Below, piece by piece: positions 26,080-35,000 of a stretch of DNA of 37,385 nt. Numbering within the stretch: the first letter of the stretch is position 1; every line of letters begins with the position of its first letter. Origin of the DNA: an uncultured Bacteroidota bacterium (GTDB taxonomy: Bacteria > Bacteroidota > Bacteroidia > Chitinophagales > Chitinophagaceae); the NCBI GenBank assembly GCA_902826165.1, contig CADEDV010000021.1, forward strand, positions 1 through 37,385. The letters are read 5' to 3'. The notes under the pieces were generated by a model. The model had not been told where the DNA came from, ran no database searches, and saw only the letters and a list, made by a program, of their open reading frames with translations. The position numbers and the translations under genes were made by a program.

Positions 26080-27030
26080 ATGCAATCAGCCAAAATTTTC
26101 TCGGGTACAGGCTCACAAGGCCTGGCCGAACAGATCTGTAAACGATTTGGGACCAAACTAGGAAAGGTTAATATCCAGCGTTTCAGCGATGGGGAAATAT
26201 CCCCGATCTTCCTCGAAAGTGTCAGGGGAGACTATGTTTTCCTGGTGCAGAGTACTTTTTCACCTGCCGAAAACCTGATGGAACTGCTCCTGATGATCGA
26301 CGCTGCCCGCAGGGCTTCCGCCTACAAAGTGATCGCCGTAATTCCTTACTACGGGTATGCCCGACAGGACAGGAAAGATCGCCCCCGGGTAGCCATCGGA
26401 AGTAAATTGATAGCCAATATGTTAGTGGCAGCCGGTGCCGACAGGGTCATCACCATGGACCTGCATGCTCCCCAGATCCAGGGGTATTTTGATATACCGG
26501 TGGATCACCTCGACAGCCACGCAGTTTTTATCCCTTATATAGAGAATCTGAAGCTTGAAAAGCTTACCTTTGCGGCCCCCGATGTGGGAGCTACCAACCG
26601 TATCCGGGAGATCGCCAGCTACTTCAATGCAGAAATGGTGATCTGTGATAAGCACCGGAAACGGGCCAATGAGATCGCCAGCATGGTGGTGATCGGGGAT
26701 GTGACAGGAAAGGATATTGTGATCATTGACGATATCTGTGATACAGGCGGAACCCTGGCAAAAAGTGCAGGGTTATTGAAGGAAAAAGGGGCCAGAAGTG
26801 TAAGGGCCCTGATCACACACCCGGTTTTGAGTGGTAAGGCGTATGAAAATATTGAGAACAGTGTGCTGGAAGAATTAGTGGTGTGTGATACGATACCGGT
26901 GACCAAGGAAAAATGTTCGAAGATCAAAGTGATATCTGTAGCAGAATTGTTTGGGGTGGCGATCAGGAATGCGTTCGAGAATAAGAGTATCACCAGCCTG
27001 TTCATTCACTCACAACGAAGAGACAAGTAA
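26080..27030 (+). CDS. prs: Ribose-phosphate pyrophosphokinase
   Basis: PRPP synthetase transfers pyrophosphate from ATP to ribose 5-phosphate, supplying purine, pyrimidine, His and Trp synthesis. The 316 residues contain FSDGEI near the N-terminus, the ATP-binding PYYGYARQDRKDRPR, the Mg-binding DLHAPQIQGYFDIPVD and the PRPP loop DIVIIDDICDTGGTL. Length and motifs are standard. It starts the prs-rplY unit, 20 bases ahead of rplY. Confidence 0.97.
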   Translation: MQSAKIFSGTGSQGLAEQICKRFGTKLGKVNIQRFSDGEISPIFLESVRGDYVFLVQSTFSPAENLMELLLMIDAARRASAYKVIAVIPYYGYARQDRKDRPRVAIGSKLIANMLVAAGADRVITMDLHAPQIQGYFDIPVDHLDSHAVFIPYIENLKLEKLTFAAPDVGATNRIREIASYFNAEMVICDKHRKRANEIASMVVIGDVTGKDIVIIDDICDTGGTLAKSAGLLKEKGARSVRALITHPVLSGKAYENIENSVLEELVVCDTIPVTKEKCSKIKVISVAELFGVAIRNAFENKSITSLFIHSQRRDK

Positions 27031-27050
27031 ATTTTAAAACAACATAAACA

Positions 27051-27692
27051 ATGAAAACAATTACAATCGAAGGACAACTGAGGACCGGATTCGGGAAGAC
27101 CGCCACCCGCCAACTCCGCTCTCAGGAACTGGTGCCTGGTGTAATTTACGGGGGTGCCCAGGAGATCAGTTTTGCTGCTCCTGCTGCTGCTTTCAAAAAT
27201 TTAGTGTACACACCAAGTTTCCAGATTGCTGAAGTGAAATTAGAGGGGAAAACCTACAGGACGATCATGAAGGACCTGCAGTTTGACAAAATCGATGACA
27301 AACTGACCCACATTGACCTGCTGGAACTGGTAGAGGATAAAAAATTAGTAGCTGATATCCCGGTTAAATTTACGGGTGTATCAAAAGGGGTGAAAGATGG
27401 AGGTAAATTAGTTACCAAGATCAAATCACTGAAAGTGAAAACGTATCCAAAATACCTGAAGGCACAAATTGAAGTGCCGATCGATAACCTGGAGCTGAAT
27501 GGCAATATCCGGGTGGAAGATGTAAAGGAAGAGCATTATGAGATACTGAACTCCCCACGTATTCCCATCGCATCTGTAGTATTGACAAGACAATTGAAAC
27601 AGGAAGAAGCTACTGCAGCCCCTGCTGCTGGAGCTGCACCTGCCGCTGCTGCTGCGCCAGCCGCTGCTGCTGCACCTGCCAAGAAAAAATAA
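27051..27692 (+). CDS. rplY: 50S ribosomal protein L25 (Ctc type)
   Basis: A 213-residue long-form L25/Ctc that binds 5S rRNA. The N-terminal L25 domain covers about 1-92 and contains the R-T-G-F-G-K-T-A-T-R-Q-L-R start and VPGVIYGG. A TL5-type C-terminal beta domain covers about 95-180. A tail from about 187 is almost only Ala, Pro and Gly and ends KKK. Such low-complexity tails are known in Bacteroidota L25. It follows prs and precedes a strong terminator, and pth comes next, the usual cluster order. Confidence 0.95.
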   Translation: MKTITIEGQLRTGFGKTATRQLRSQELVPGVIYGGAQEISFAAPAAAFKNLVYTPSFQIAEVKLEGKTYRTIMKDLQFDKIDDKLTHIDLLELVEDKKLVADIPVKFTGVSKGVKDGGKLVTKIKSLKVKTYPKYLKAQIEVPIDNLELNGNIRVEDVKEEHYEILNSPRIPIASVVLTRQLKQEEATAAPAAGAAPAAAAAPAAAAAPAKKK

Positions 27693-27712
27693 TCTTTTCA
27701 ATAAGGATATTT

Positions 27713-27740
27713 AAACCCGTATCATTGATGCGGGTTTTTT
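27713..27740 (+). terminator. Intrinsic terminator after rplY
   Basis: A stem formed by AAACCCGTATCA and TGATGCGGGTTT (one G-T wobble) is followed by a further run of T. It lies 20 bases after the rplY stop and before pth. Confidence 0.85.
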
Positions 27741-27777
27741 ATTGGCAAAACCGATATTTGATATAAGTAAACAGGTT

Positions 27778-28353
27778 ATGAAATTTCTGATCGTTGGTTT
27801 GGGAAATACAGGTAATGAATATGCTCACACCAGGCATAATATAGGCTTTGATGTGGTGAATGCATTTGTTCAAAAACACGGCGGCAGCTTCCGGACAGAC
27901 CGGCTTGCCTATGTTGCCGACCTTAAGTGGAAAGGGAAAATCTTTGTCTGTATCTGCCCCACCACGTTTATGAACCTAAGTGGCAAAGCGGTGAAGTATT
28001 GGATGGACAAGGAAAAAATAGCCCTCGAAAACATACTGGTTATTGTTGATGATATAGCCCTGCCTTTATCCAAAATCCGGCTAAGGCCCGGGGGCAGCGA
28101 TGCCGGCCACAATGGCCTGAGGAGCCTGCAGGAATTATTAGGCACTACGGAATACCCCAAATTGCGGTTCGGGATCGGGAACGATTTTCCGAAAGGCCTG
28201 CAGTCTGATTTTGTGCTGGGGAAATGGAAAAAGGAAGAGGAGCCCCTGGTAAAACTGAAAATTGAAAAGGCCGTGGAAGCGATTGAAAGCTTTGCTGCTC
28301 AGGGCATAGCAACTGCCATGAACCAGGTAAATAATAAAGATTTTTCGCTATGA
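27778..28353 (+). CDS. pth: Peptidyl-tRNA hydrolase
   Basis: Pth frees tRNA from prematurely released peptidyl-tRNA. From the ATG at 27778 the protein has 191 residues and the catalytic set is in register with E. coli Pth: Asn10, His20, Asn66 (in FMNLSGK), Asp91 (VDDIALP) and Asn112 (GHNGLRS). A TTG twelve codons earlier is in frame, but the family start MKFLIVGLGNTG supports 27778. It lies downstream of the rplY terminator and so needs its own promoter; only a weak GATATTTG is seen. Confidence 0.96.
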   Translation: MKFLIVGLGNTGNEYAHTRHNIGFDVVNAFVQKHGGSFRTDRLAYVADLKWKGKIFVCICPTTFMNLSGKAVKYWMDKEKIALENILVIVDDIALPLSKIRLRPGGSDAGHNGLRSLQELLGTTEYPKLRFGIGNDFPKGLQSDFVLGKWKKEEEPLVKLKIEKAVEAIESFAAQGIATAMNQVNNKDFSL

Positions 28354-28521
28354 TAAATCAGTCGGATTACTTACTTTAGCATCCCTGACTAATTTTCCCG
28401 GTGCCACCAGGTCTTTTGAACGTTCCGGGACGAATCCAATGATCATATTGATAGCCACTAGATATATCGGATCAACAACCATATATGTATCCGGTGTATT
28501 TAATCTAAATACGTTCTGTTT

Positions 28522-29133
28522 ATGAAGATTTTTTGTGTTGGCCGAAACTATGTAGCTCATGCCGAGGAGTTAGGCAATGAAGTTCCCGATGAACCGGTGA
28601 TCTTTATGAAGCCTAAAAGTGCTTTGCTGCAACCGCATACTCCCTTTTATTACCCGGAGTTTACCAATGAACTGCATTATGAATGCGAACTGGTACTGCG
28701 TATCAGTAAGAACGGAAAATATATACAGGAGAAATTTGCCTCCAAATATTATGATGCCATTACAACCGGTATTGATTTCACGGCAAGAGATATACAGAAC
28801 GAATTAAAAGCAAAAGGCTTGCCCTGGGAAAAAGCCAAAGCCTGGGATAATTCGGCGGTGATTGGTAAGTGGGTTCCTTTTGGCAATATCAAGAATAAAA
28901 AAGATATCAATTTTTGCCTGTACAAAAACAAAGAGTTAGTACAACAGGCAAACTCGGCTAATATGATCCATAACTTCGATGAGATCGTGTCTTATATCTC
29001 CAACTTTTTTTCAGTGAATATCGGTGATGTGATCTTCACCGGTACCCCGGCAGGGGTAGGAGAAGTGGTAGTGGGAGATGAACTGGAAGGATTTATCGAA
29101 GATGATAGTATGTTTACGTTAGAAGTTAAATAG
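28522..29133 (+). CDS. Fumarylacetoacetate hydrolase family protein
   Basis: A 203-residue single-domain FAH-fold enzyme of the FAHD1/fumarylpyruvate hydrolase type. It begins MKIFCVGRNYVAHAEEL, and KPKSALLQP follows at about 31-39. The metal-binding acidic residues are in the E-x-E motif of HYECELVL, and the late TGTPAGVGEV is a family signature. Members hydrolyse acylpyruvates or act on oxaloacetate; the exact substrate is not decidable here. The 168 bases before it hold no ORF of note, only a short GTATTTA-ATC-TAAATAC repeat at 28496-28512 and a TACTTTAG at 28372-28379. Confidence 0.9.
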   Translation: MKIFCVGRNYVAHAEELGNEVPDEPVIFMKPKSALLQPHTPFYYPEFTNELHYECELVLRISKNGKYIQEKFASKYYDAITTGIDFTARDIQNELKAKGLPWEKAKAWDNSAVIGKWVPFGNIKNKKDINFCLYKNKELVQQANSANMIHNFDEIVSYISNFFSVNIGDVIFTGTPAGVGEVVVGDELEGFIEDDSMFTLEVK

Positions 29134-29205
29134 AGAAACACCAAAACAACAAGTGTCGCAACCGGCTTGTCGCAAGACGGGTCAAAACCAACTGCTCTGC
29201 TAAAG

Positions 29206-29236
29206 AACCATCTGTTTCCAACAGGTGGTTTTCTTT
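29206..29236 (+). terminator. Intrinsic terminator after the FAH gene
   Basis: AACCATCTGTT and AACAGGTGGTT pair (one G-T wobble) around TCC, followed by TTCTTTT. It lies about 70 bases after the stop codon. Confidence 0.8.
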
Positions 29237-29256
29237 TATGTCCTTGTGGTTTACCT

Positions 29257-29264
29257 TATTTTTG
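29257..29264 (+). promoter_or_regulatory. -7 box for the E1 alpha/beta gene
   Basis: TATTTTTG is a perfect TAnnTTTG, 21 bases before the ATG at 29286. It lies inside the longer possible reading frame that starts at 29238 and thus supports the shorter start. Confidence 0.5.
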
Positions 29265-29285
29265 TTGCTTTTATTGCCTGCTTAT

Positions 29286-31352
29286 ATGACTGATACCTCC
29301 ATATTATTACAAGCTTACCGGCTAATGAGCCAGGCAAAGGCGATGGCGGAAACCTATGAGGCCAACCGTTCTGTTTGTAAATATGTTCACTCCACTTCAA
29401 GGGGCCATGAAGCCATTCAACTGGCAGCGGCTTTTCAATTACAACCGCAGGATTTTGTAAGCCCTTATTACCGCGATGAAAGTTTGTTACTGGGTTTGGG
29501 TTTTCAACCCTATGAACTGATGCTGCAATTACTGGCAAAAGGAAATGATATTTTTACCGGGGGAAGAGAATATTATTCGCATCCCAATTATAAAGGAGAA
29601 GATAAACCCATTATCATTCACCAGAGCAGTGCCACCGGGATGCAGGTGATACCGACTACAGGCATTGCACAGGGAGTGCGATATTGGGAGAAAACAGATA
29701 CGGCACGGTTAAAGAAAGGCAGGCAGGCCGAATTACCCGTTGTACTTTGTTCATTGGGTGATGCCAGTGTAACAGAAGGCGAAGTGAGCGAAGCATTCCA
29801 GTTCGCTGTGTTGAAACAATTACCGGTTATTTACCTGGTGCAGGATAATAACTGGGGCATCAGCGTAACTGCGGAAGAAGCCAGATCAATGAATGCATTT
29901 GAATTTGCAGCAGGCTTTAAAGGAATGAACCGGATACAGGTGGATGGAAGTGATTTTGAGGCTTCGTATAAAGTGATGAAGCATGTATGTGAATTTGTAC
30001 GAAAAGAAAGGAAGCCCTACCTCGTTCATGCACAGGTTCCGCTGCTGGGTCATCATACCAGTGGTGTACGAAAAGACTTTTACCGCACGGATGAAGACTG
30101 GGCTAAACATTTACAACATGATCCCGGACCCAAACTGCGGAATAAATTAGTAGCAAGAGGAATTAAAGAGGAAGAAATACAGAAAATAGAAAACGAAGCA
30201 GCAACAGTGGTTGCGGCTGATTTTTCAAAAGCAGTTGCCTCACCGGAACCAGATGTTACACAAGTAGAAGAACATGTTTTTGTTCCCACCTCCATTGTAA
30301 CAGAAAAAGGAGAGAGGAGTCCTGCGGGTGCAGAAAAAATAATGATGGTGGATGCGGCTTTATTTGCGATCCGTGAGATAATGGAGCAACACCCGGAAGC
30401 TGTATTATACGGTCAGGATGTAGGTAAGCGATTAGGTGGTGTATTCAGGGAAGCGGCCACCTTAGCGGAACAATTTGGGGACCACAGGGTCTTTAATACA
30501 GCTATACAGGAAGCTTATATTGTTGGTTCAACGGTGGGGATGAACGCCGTGGGATTGAAACCAATCGTGGAAGTGCAATTTGCCGATTATATCTATCCCG
30601 GTTTCAATCAACTCGTAACTGAGATATCCAAGAGCTGTTATCTTACCTGTGGAAAGTTCCCGGTATCCATGATCTTAAGAGTGCCCACAGGTGCGTATGG
30701 CGGTGGTGGCCCTTATCACAGTGGTAGTGTGGAAACGACCCTGCTTTCCATCAAAGGAATAAAAGTGGTCTATCCTTCCAATGCAGCAGATATGAAAGGA
30801 TTGATGAAAGCAGCATATTATGACGGCAACCCGGTGGTGATGCTGGAGCATAAAGGATTATACTGGAGTAAAGTGCCCGGAACAGAGGAAGCAAAAATGT
30901 CCGAGCCTTCAGCAGATTATATAATTCCGTTGGGTAAAGCCAATATTGTAGCTTCAGCTTCGCAGCAAGCAATTACAAATGGCGAAAGTTGTGTGCTGAT
31001 CTCTTACGGAATGGGCGTTTACTGGGCCAAAGCAGCTGCCAGACAATTCAACCAGCAAATTGAAATTGTAGACCTGCGTACATTGTATCCGTTAGATGAA
31101 GCATTGATCTATGAAAGAGTACAGCTGCATGGAAAATGTCTTGTGCTGACAGAAGAGCAACAAAATAATTCATTTGCAGAAGCCCTCGCAGGACGTATTG
31201 GAAAAAACTGTTTTTCATTCCTTGATGCACCGGTGGAAGTGATGGGTGCATTGAATACTCCTGCAGTACCGATGAATATAGAGCTGGAACGGGCTATGTT
31301 ACCCAACACAGAAAAAGTAACTGCTGTATTAAGAAGATTACTTTTCAGTTAA
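29286..31352 (+). CDS. 2-oxoacid dehydrogenase E1, fused alpha and beta subunits
   Basis: A 688-residue thiamin-diphosphate enzyme carrying out the decarboxylating step of a branched-chain or related 2-oxoacid dehydrogenase complex. The alpha part (about 1-330) has STSRGHEAIQ, the TPP/Mg motif GDASVTEGE (158-166) with NNWGIS (188-193), and LGHHTSG. The beta part (about 355-688) has LYGQDVG, RVFNTAIQEAYIVG, EVQFADYIYPGFNQL and YGGGGPYHSGS. The alpha-beta fusion is common in Bacteroidota. I start at 29286 because the in-frame ATG at 29238 would add a hydrophobic, non-conserved segment and would lie upstream of the promoter box. No E2 or E3 gene is adjacent. The last 15 bases overlap the convergent GNAT gene. 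Confidence 0.92.
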   Translation: MTDTSILLQAYRLMSQAKAMAETYEANRSVCKYVHSTSRGHEAIQLAAAFQLQPQDFVSPYYRDESLLLGLGFQPYELMLQLLAKGNDIFTGGREYYSHPNYKGEDKPIIIHQSSATGMQVIPTTGIAQGVRYWEKTDTARLKKGRQAELPVVLCSLGDASVTEGEVSEAFQFAVLKQLPVIYLVQDNNWGISVTAEEARSMNAFEFAAGFKGMNRIQVDGSDFEASYKVMKHVCEFVRKERKPYLVHAQVPLLGHHTSGVRKDFYRTDEDWAKHLQHDPGPKLRNKLVARGIKEEEIQKIENEAATVVAADFSKAVASPEPDVTQVEEHVFVPTSIVTEKGERSPAGAEKIMMVDAALFAIREIMEQHPEAVLYGQDVGKRLGGVFREAATLAEQFGDHRVFNTAIQEAYIVGSTVGMNAVGLKPIVEVQFADYIYPGFNQLVTEISKSCYLTCGKFPVSMILRVPTGAYGGGGPYHSGSVETTLLSIKGIKVVYPSNAADMKGLMKAAYYDGNPVVMLEHKGLYWSKVPGTEEAKMSEPSADYIIPLGKANIVASASQQAITNGESCVLISYGMGVYWAKAAARQFNQQIEIVDLRTLYPLDEALIYERVQLHGKCLVLTEEQQNNSFAEALAGRIGKNCFSFLDAPVEVMGALNTPAVPMNIELERAMLPNTEKVTAVLRRLLFS

Positions 31353-31904
31353 AAGTGATGACAAGATTTTGGGATCCAGTCCTGAAAATTTTACAGGAGC
31401 TTTGGGGTCGTCAGTATACTCGTTTACTTGTAATTGCCACCAGCCTACATTTTTCCATTGACCCAGTTTAAAACCCACTTTTTCATAAGTGGCAAAATAG
31501 CGGAAGCCCATGCTTTCGTGAAAAGCCACACTTCTGTCGTTCGGTAAATTGATCACTGCATAAACTGTCGTAAAGCCCTGTTCTTTGAGGAGGGCAAAAA
31601 GAGTTGTATATAATTTCCGGGCAATTCCGGAACGAAGATGGTTGTCATGAACATACACAGAGCATTCAACACTCCATTGATAGGCTGTTCGTTCCCGGTA
31701 CCGGGAAGCGTATGCGTAGCCGGTAATCTCAGCATCGGTTTCATCCACCAGCCAGGGCCAGTTTTCCAGGTAGCTGTTGATCCTTTTTTCAAATTCATCC
31801 GTACCCGGCACTTCTGTCTCAAACGTAATGGAGCTGTTCTTTACGTAGGGCGCATAAATGGCCAGAATACCTGCTGCATCGGATGGTTTTGCGAGGCGGA
31901 TCAT
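31338..31904 (-). CDS. GNAT family N-acetyltransferase (MnaT/PAT type)
   Basis: A 188-residue acetyltransferase of the phosphinothricin/methionine-derivative group. It starts MIRLAKPSDAAGILAIYAPYV, with FETEVP at about 28-33. The acetyl-CoA loop lies in HLRSGIARKLYTTLF, and VINLPNDRSVAFHESMGF leads into the closing GFKLGQWKNVGWWQL that marks this subgroup. Relatives acetylate L-amino-acid-like toxins such as methionine sulfoximine; the native substrate is unknown. Its stop lies within the convergent E1 gene. A TACCTTTA box lies only four bases from the ATG. Confidence 0.92.
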   Translation of the reverse strand: MIRLAKPSDAAGILAIYAPYVKNSSITFETEVPGTDEFEKRINSYLENWPWLVDETDAEITGYAYASRYRERTAYQWSVECSVYVHDNHLRSGIARKLYTTLFALLKEQGFTTVYAVINLPNDRSVAFHESMGFRYFATYEKVGFKLGQWKNVGWWQLQVNEYTDDPKAPVKFSGLDPKILSSLLTEK

Positions 31905-31908
31905 AGGT

Positions 31909-31916
31909 TAAAGGTA
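31909..31916 (-). promoter_or_regulatory. Candidate -7 box abutting the GNAT start
   Basis: On the minus strand TACCTTTA, one mismatch from TAnnTTTG, is followed by ACCT and the ATG. The nearest TTTG upstream is 23 bases away, slightly long. If used, the mRNA would be almost leaderless, as for guaB and folD. Confidence 0.4.
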
Positions 31917-31972
31917 GGGAAGGGCCTGATTTTTAAAGCCAAATTTGATTTCAAATTCTAAGCCGGAAGCTT

Positions 31973-31980
31973 TATTTTTG
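31973..31980 (+). promoter_or_regulatory. -7 box of the tRNA-Met promoter
   Basis: TATTTTTG is a perfect TAnnTTTG, 10 bases upstream of the mature tRNA 5' end, the expected place for a tRNA promoter. A TTTG lies at 31944-31947, 25 bases upstream of the box, which is a long spacer. Confidence 0.6.
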
Positions 31981-31990
31981 CCGCCCAATC

Positions 31991-32064
31991 GCCGGGGTAG
32001 CTCAGCTGGTTAGAGCATCGGATTCATAACCCGAAGGTCGGCAGTTCAAGTCTGCTCTCCGGTA
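31991..32064 (+). tRNA. tRNA-Met (CAT anticodon)
   Basis: A 74-base cloverleaf. The acceptor stem is GCCGGGG/CTCCGGT with wobble pairs. The D arm is GCTC-AGCTGGTTA-GAGC. The anticodon loop TTCATAA (anticodon CAT) sits on TCGGA/CCCGA, where the pair closing the loop is A-C. The T arm is GGCAG-TTCAAGT-CTGCT, and A is the discriminator. CCA is not encoded. It lacks the initiator features (three G-C pairs next to the anticodon loop), so it is an elongator Met tRNA, or less likely an Ile tRNA read through lysidine modification of CAT. Confidence 0.93.
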
Positions 32065-32096
32065 CAAAAAGGTTCTCAAATTTGAGAACCTTTTTG
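32065..32096. terminator. Perfect palindromic bidirectional terminator
   Basis: CAAAAAGGTTCTCAAA and its exact reverse complement abut with no loop, giving a 32-base palindrome with A- and T-runs on both sides. It starts at the base after the tRNA discriminator and ends three bases before the stop of the minus-strand kinase gene, so it can end transcription from both sides. Confidence 0.88.
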
Positions 32097-32099
32097 ATT

Positions 32100-35000
32100 T
32101 TATACAGACTGATGCGGCTGTAAAGGAATGCTTATCTCCAGGGTACAGCCTTTGCCGGGTGATGATGAAATACTCATTTCCCCGTTATAAAATTCAACCC
32201 TGTTTTTTACATTTTGCAAATCTAAACCCAATTGCTGCCGGCTGGTATCAAAGCCTCTGCCATCGTCAGCAACAATGAGGTATAGTGTTTGGTCCTTTGT
32301 TGCCAGGGAAATGGTGGCGGTAACTGCATCCGCATGTTCGATGATATTATTTAATTGCACCTGTACAATGCGGTACAGCATCAGCAGTATCTTTTTATCT
32401 ATCGCTTTCAGGTCAGTTGTCTTGTTGGTCAGCTCCACCTGCAATCCATTACTTTTATTGGTTTCTTCTGCCAGCTCTGCCAGGGCTTCTTCCAACCCAA
32501 AATCGTATAAGGAAGGTGTAACCAGCGAATGAGATAGTTTGTTGACCAGCTTCATAGCCTGGTTAAGATATTCATAGCTTTGATTGAGCAATGGTTCCGA
32601 CCTCTCATCTCCTTTTTTAATCATGCTGAGATAGATTTTTACAGTAGCCAGTACCTGGTTGATATTTTCATGCAATTCATAAGATACCTGGCTTCTTTCT
32701 TTCTCCTGTTCCTGGATTGTCAGCTCCGTCATTAAACGCTGGTTATGGAGTTGTTGCCGGGCCAGCTCTTTCTCCAGATTTCTTTTTTTAGTGATATCCC
32801 TCCTGATGGCCAGGTATTGATAAGGAATTCCTGTTGCATTTAAAAAAGGAATAATAGTCGTATCAGCCCAATATAATTTGCCATCCTTTCCCCTGTTGCA
32901 TACATCAGCTTTAAAAACCTGCCCTGTTTTGATGGTTTCCCAGAAATTGTTCCAGAAAGAAGGGGGATGATACCCTGAATTAATAAGACTATGATTTTTC
33001 CCAATGATTTCTTCTTTTGTAAAGCCATACTGACTGCAGAAATTGTCATTTACATATTTAATGATGCCCTGCTGGTCAGTAATGGAGACATTGGCCGCCT
33101 GGTCAAGCGCATATTTGTAATCAGAGATTTCTTTCAGGCTGTTCTGCAATGCCTGCTCTTCCAGTTTTCGTTGGGTGATGTCTGTAAAAAAGCCATCCCA
33201 TACGATGCTTCCATCTTCCTGCTTCCTGGGTACTGATCTTGTATTTCCCCACCTGATCTCACCGGGACGGTTACTAAACCTGTAATCGAAATTAAAATCG
33301 GTATTATTTTGTGTTGCAACAGCCCTCGCTTCAAAATATAACTTCCTGTCTTCTTCTAGTATTCTGTTGAAAAAAGCAGACGGATCATTGATAACCTCAT
33401 CTATCGTCATACCCAGGAATTTCTCTACACCCTTGCTCAAATAACATATTTCGGGTAATGCTCCTCCGGTAAAACGGGTTTGGAAGATCACTGAATCGGG
33501 TAAATTATCACTAAGCGCTTTTAGTTGTGCATTTTTTTCTTCGATTTCACTTTCTGCTTTTTTACGGGTGGTTATGTCTGTATGTGTGCCAATAACCCGC
33601 AGAGGCTTTCCCTCTTCTGTCCTGCTGATAACTTTTCCCCGGTCAAATATCCATTTATATGAGCCATCTTTACATAATAACCGGTGTTCGCTTTCATAAT
33701 AGGGCAGTTCTCCCTTGAAATGCCGGTTCATATTAGCATATACAGCTTCTTTATCATCCGGGTGAACCCGTTTATCCCATTCGGAAAGCGTATCGCCAAT
33801 TTCATCTTCTGAAAAACCGAGCATCGCTTTCCAGTTACCAGAATAAAACACCTTATTTGTTTGCGTATCCCAGTCCCAGACACCTTCCCGTGCGCCTTCG
33901 AGAGCAAATTGCCAGCGGGCCTCACTTTCTTTAATTTCTTCTTCCGCTTTTTTCCGGTCAGTAATATCGTGAATCACAGTAAGAATAAATTGCTCTCCAT
34001 TCAGTTCAATAAGCTCCCCGGATATGGTAGCATGTTTTGTTTCTCCGGATTTGATCTTAAATTTTTTTTCATAATTGATTACCCGGCCATATTTGCTAAG
34101 TAAATTGACATATTGGTTTCTGTCCGGGAGCCCAGACCATCCTTCCAGTTCCAGGGTAGTCTTTCCGATGACATCTTCTCTTTTGTAACCTCCGAGATCA
34201 AAGGCCCTTTCATTGATATCGACTATAACGCCATCAGCAACTCTCGTCAGTAATATTACATCTGGTGATAAGTGGAATATTTTGACGAATTTTTCTTCGC
34301 TTTCCCGTAAAGCCATTTCAGCCAGCCGGCGTTTGCTGATATCCCTTGCTGTGGTGATAAGCACTTCTTTCCCACAATAAATTCCTTTGTTGCAGATTAC
34401 CTCTTTAAGAAATATCTCCCCGCCTTTTCGTTTTCCCCAGAATTCAAATTGCTGGGATTTGCCGGAAGTAAAAGTTTTGGCGATGAGATTTGTGATATAA
34501 ACCATATCATTTTTGCCCGGGGCTGATAAAAAAGCCGGTGTCCTTCCTATAAATTCTTCACGACAATAACCATACATTTTCTCAGCTCCTTTATTTACAT
34601 CAATAAAATAGCCGTCCTGATCCTGGATATAAATGGCTTCTGTAACCGTGTGAAATAAATTGTGATAACTCTGTTCAATATTATGTAAAGCATCTTCGGT
34701 CTGTTTGCTTTGTGTAATATCTCTTGCTATCCCGATGAAGGAAACGATCTGGCCATTTTCATTCAATACCGGGGAAGCGTTTGTAGTTTGCCATCGCCAG
34801 CTGCCGTCTTTATGCAGAGCCCGGTATTCAATACCGGATTGTTTTTCTTTGGTGGCAAAGGCTTGCTGAATAGCGGCGAGGCAAACAGGGATATCATCGG
34901 GATGGATCAGCGTTTCAAAAACAGATTTGCCAATAAATTCACTTACATCATGCCCGAGTACTCTTGTCCAGTTTGGTGAGCCATAAGTAAGGATACCACC

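Noticed and set aside
26619..27005. Minus-strand reading frame of 128 codons opposite prs
   Set aside because: prs is complete with all motifs; the opposite frame is a codon-usage shadow.
28496..28512. GTATTTA-ATC-TAAATAC repeat before the FAH gene as an operator
   Set aside because: At 7 bp in AT-rich sequence it can easily arise by chance, and nothing else supports it.
28348..28560. Minus-strand 70-codon frame in the pth-FAH gap
   Set aside because: It overlaps the start of the FAH gene, has no promoter or family signal, and its protein-like look is not supported by any motif.
31991..32064. tRNA gene as an integration site for a mobile element
   Set aside because: No integrase, no second copy of the tRNA 3' end and no change in gene character is seen on either side.
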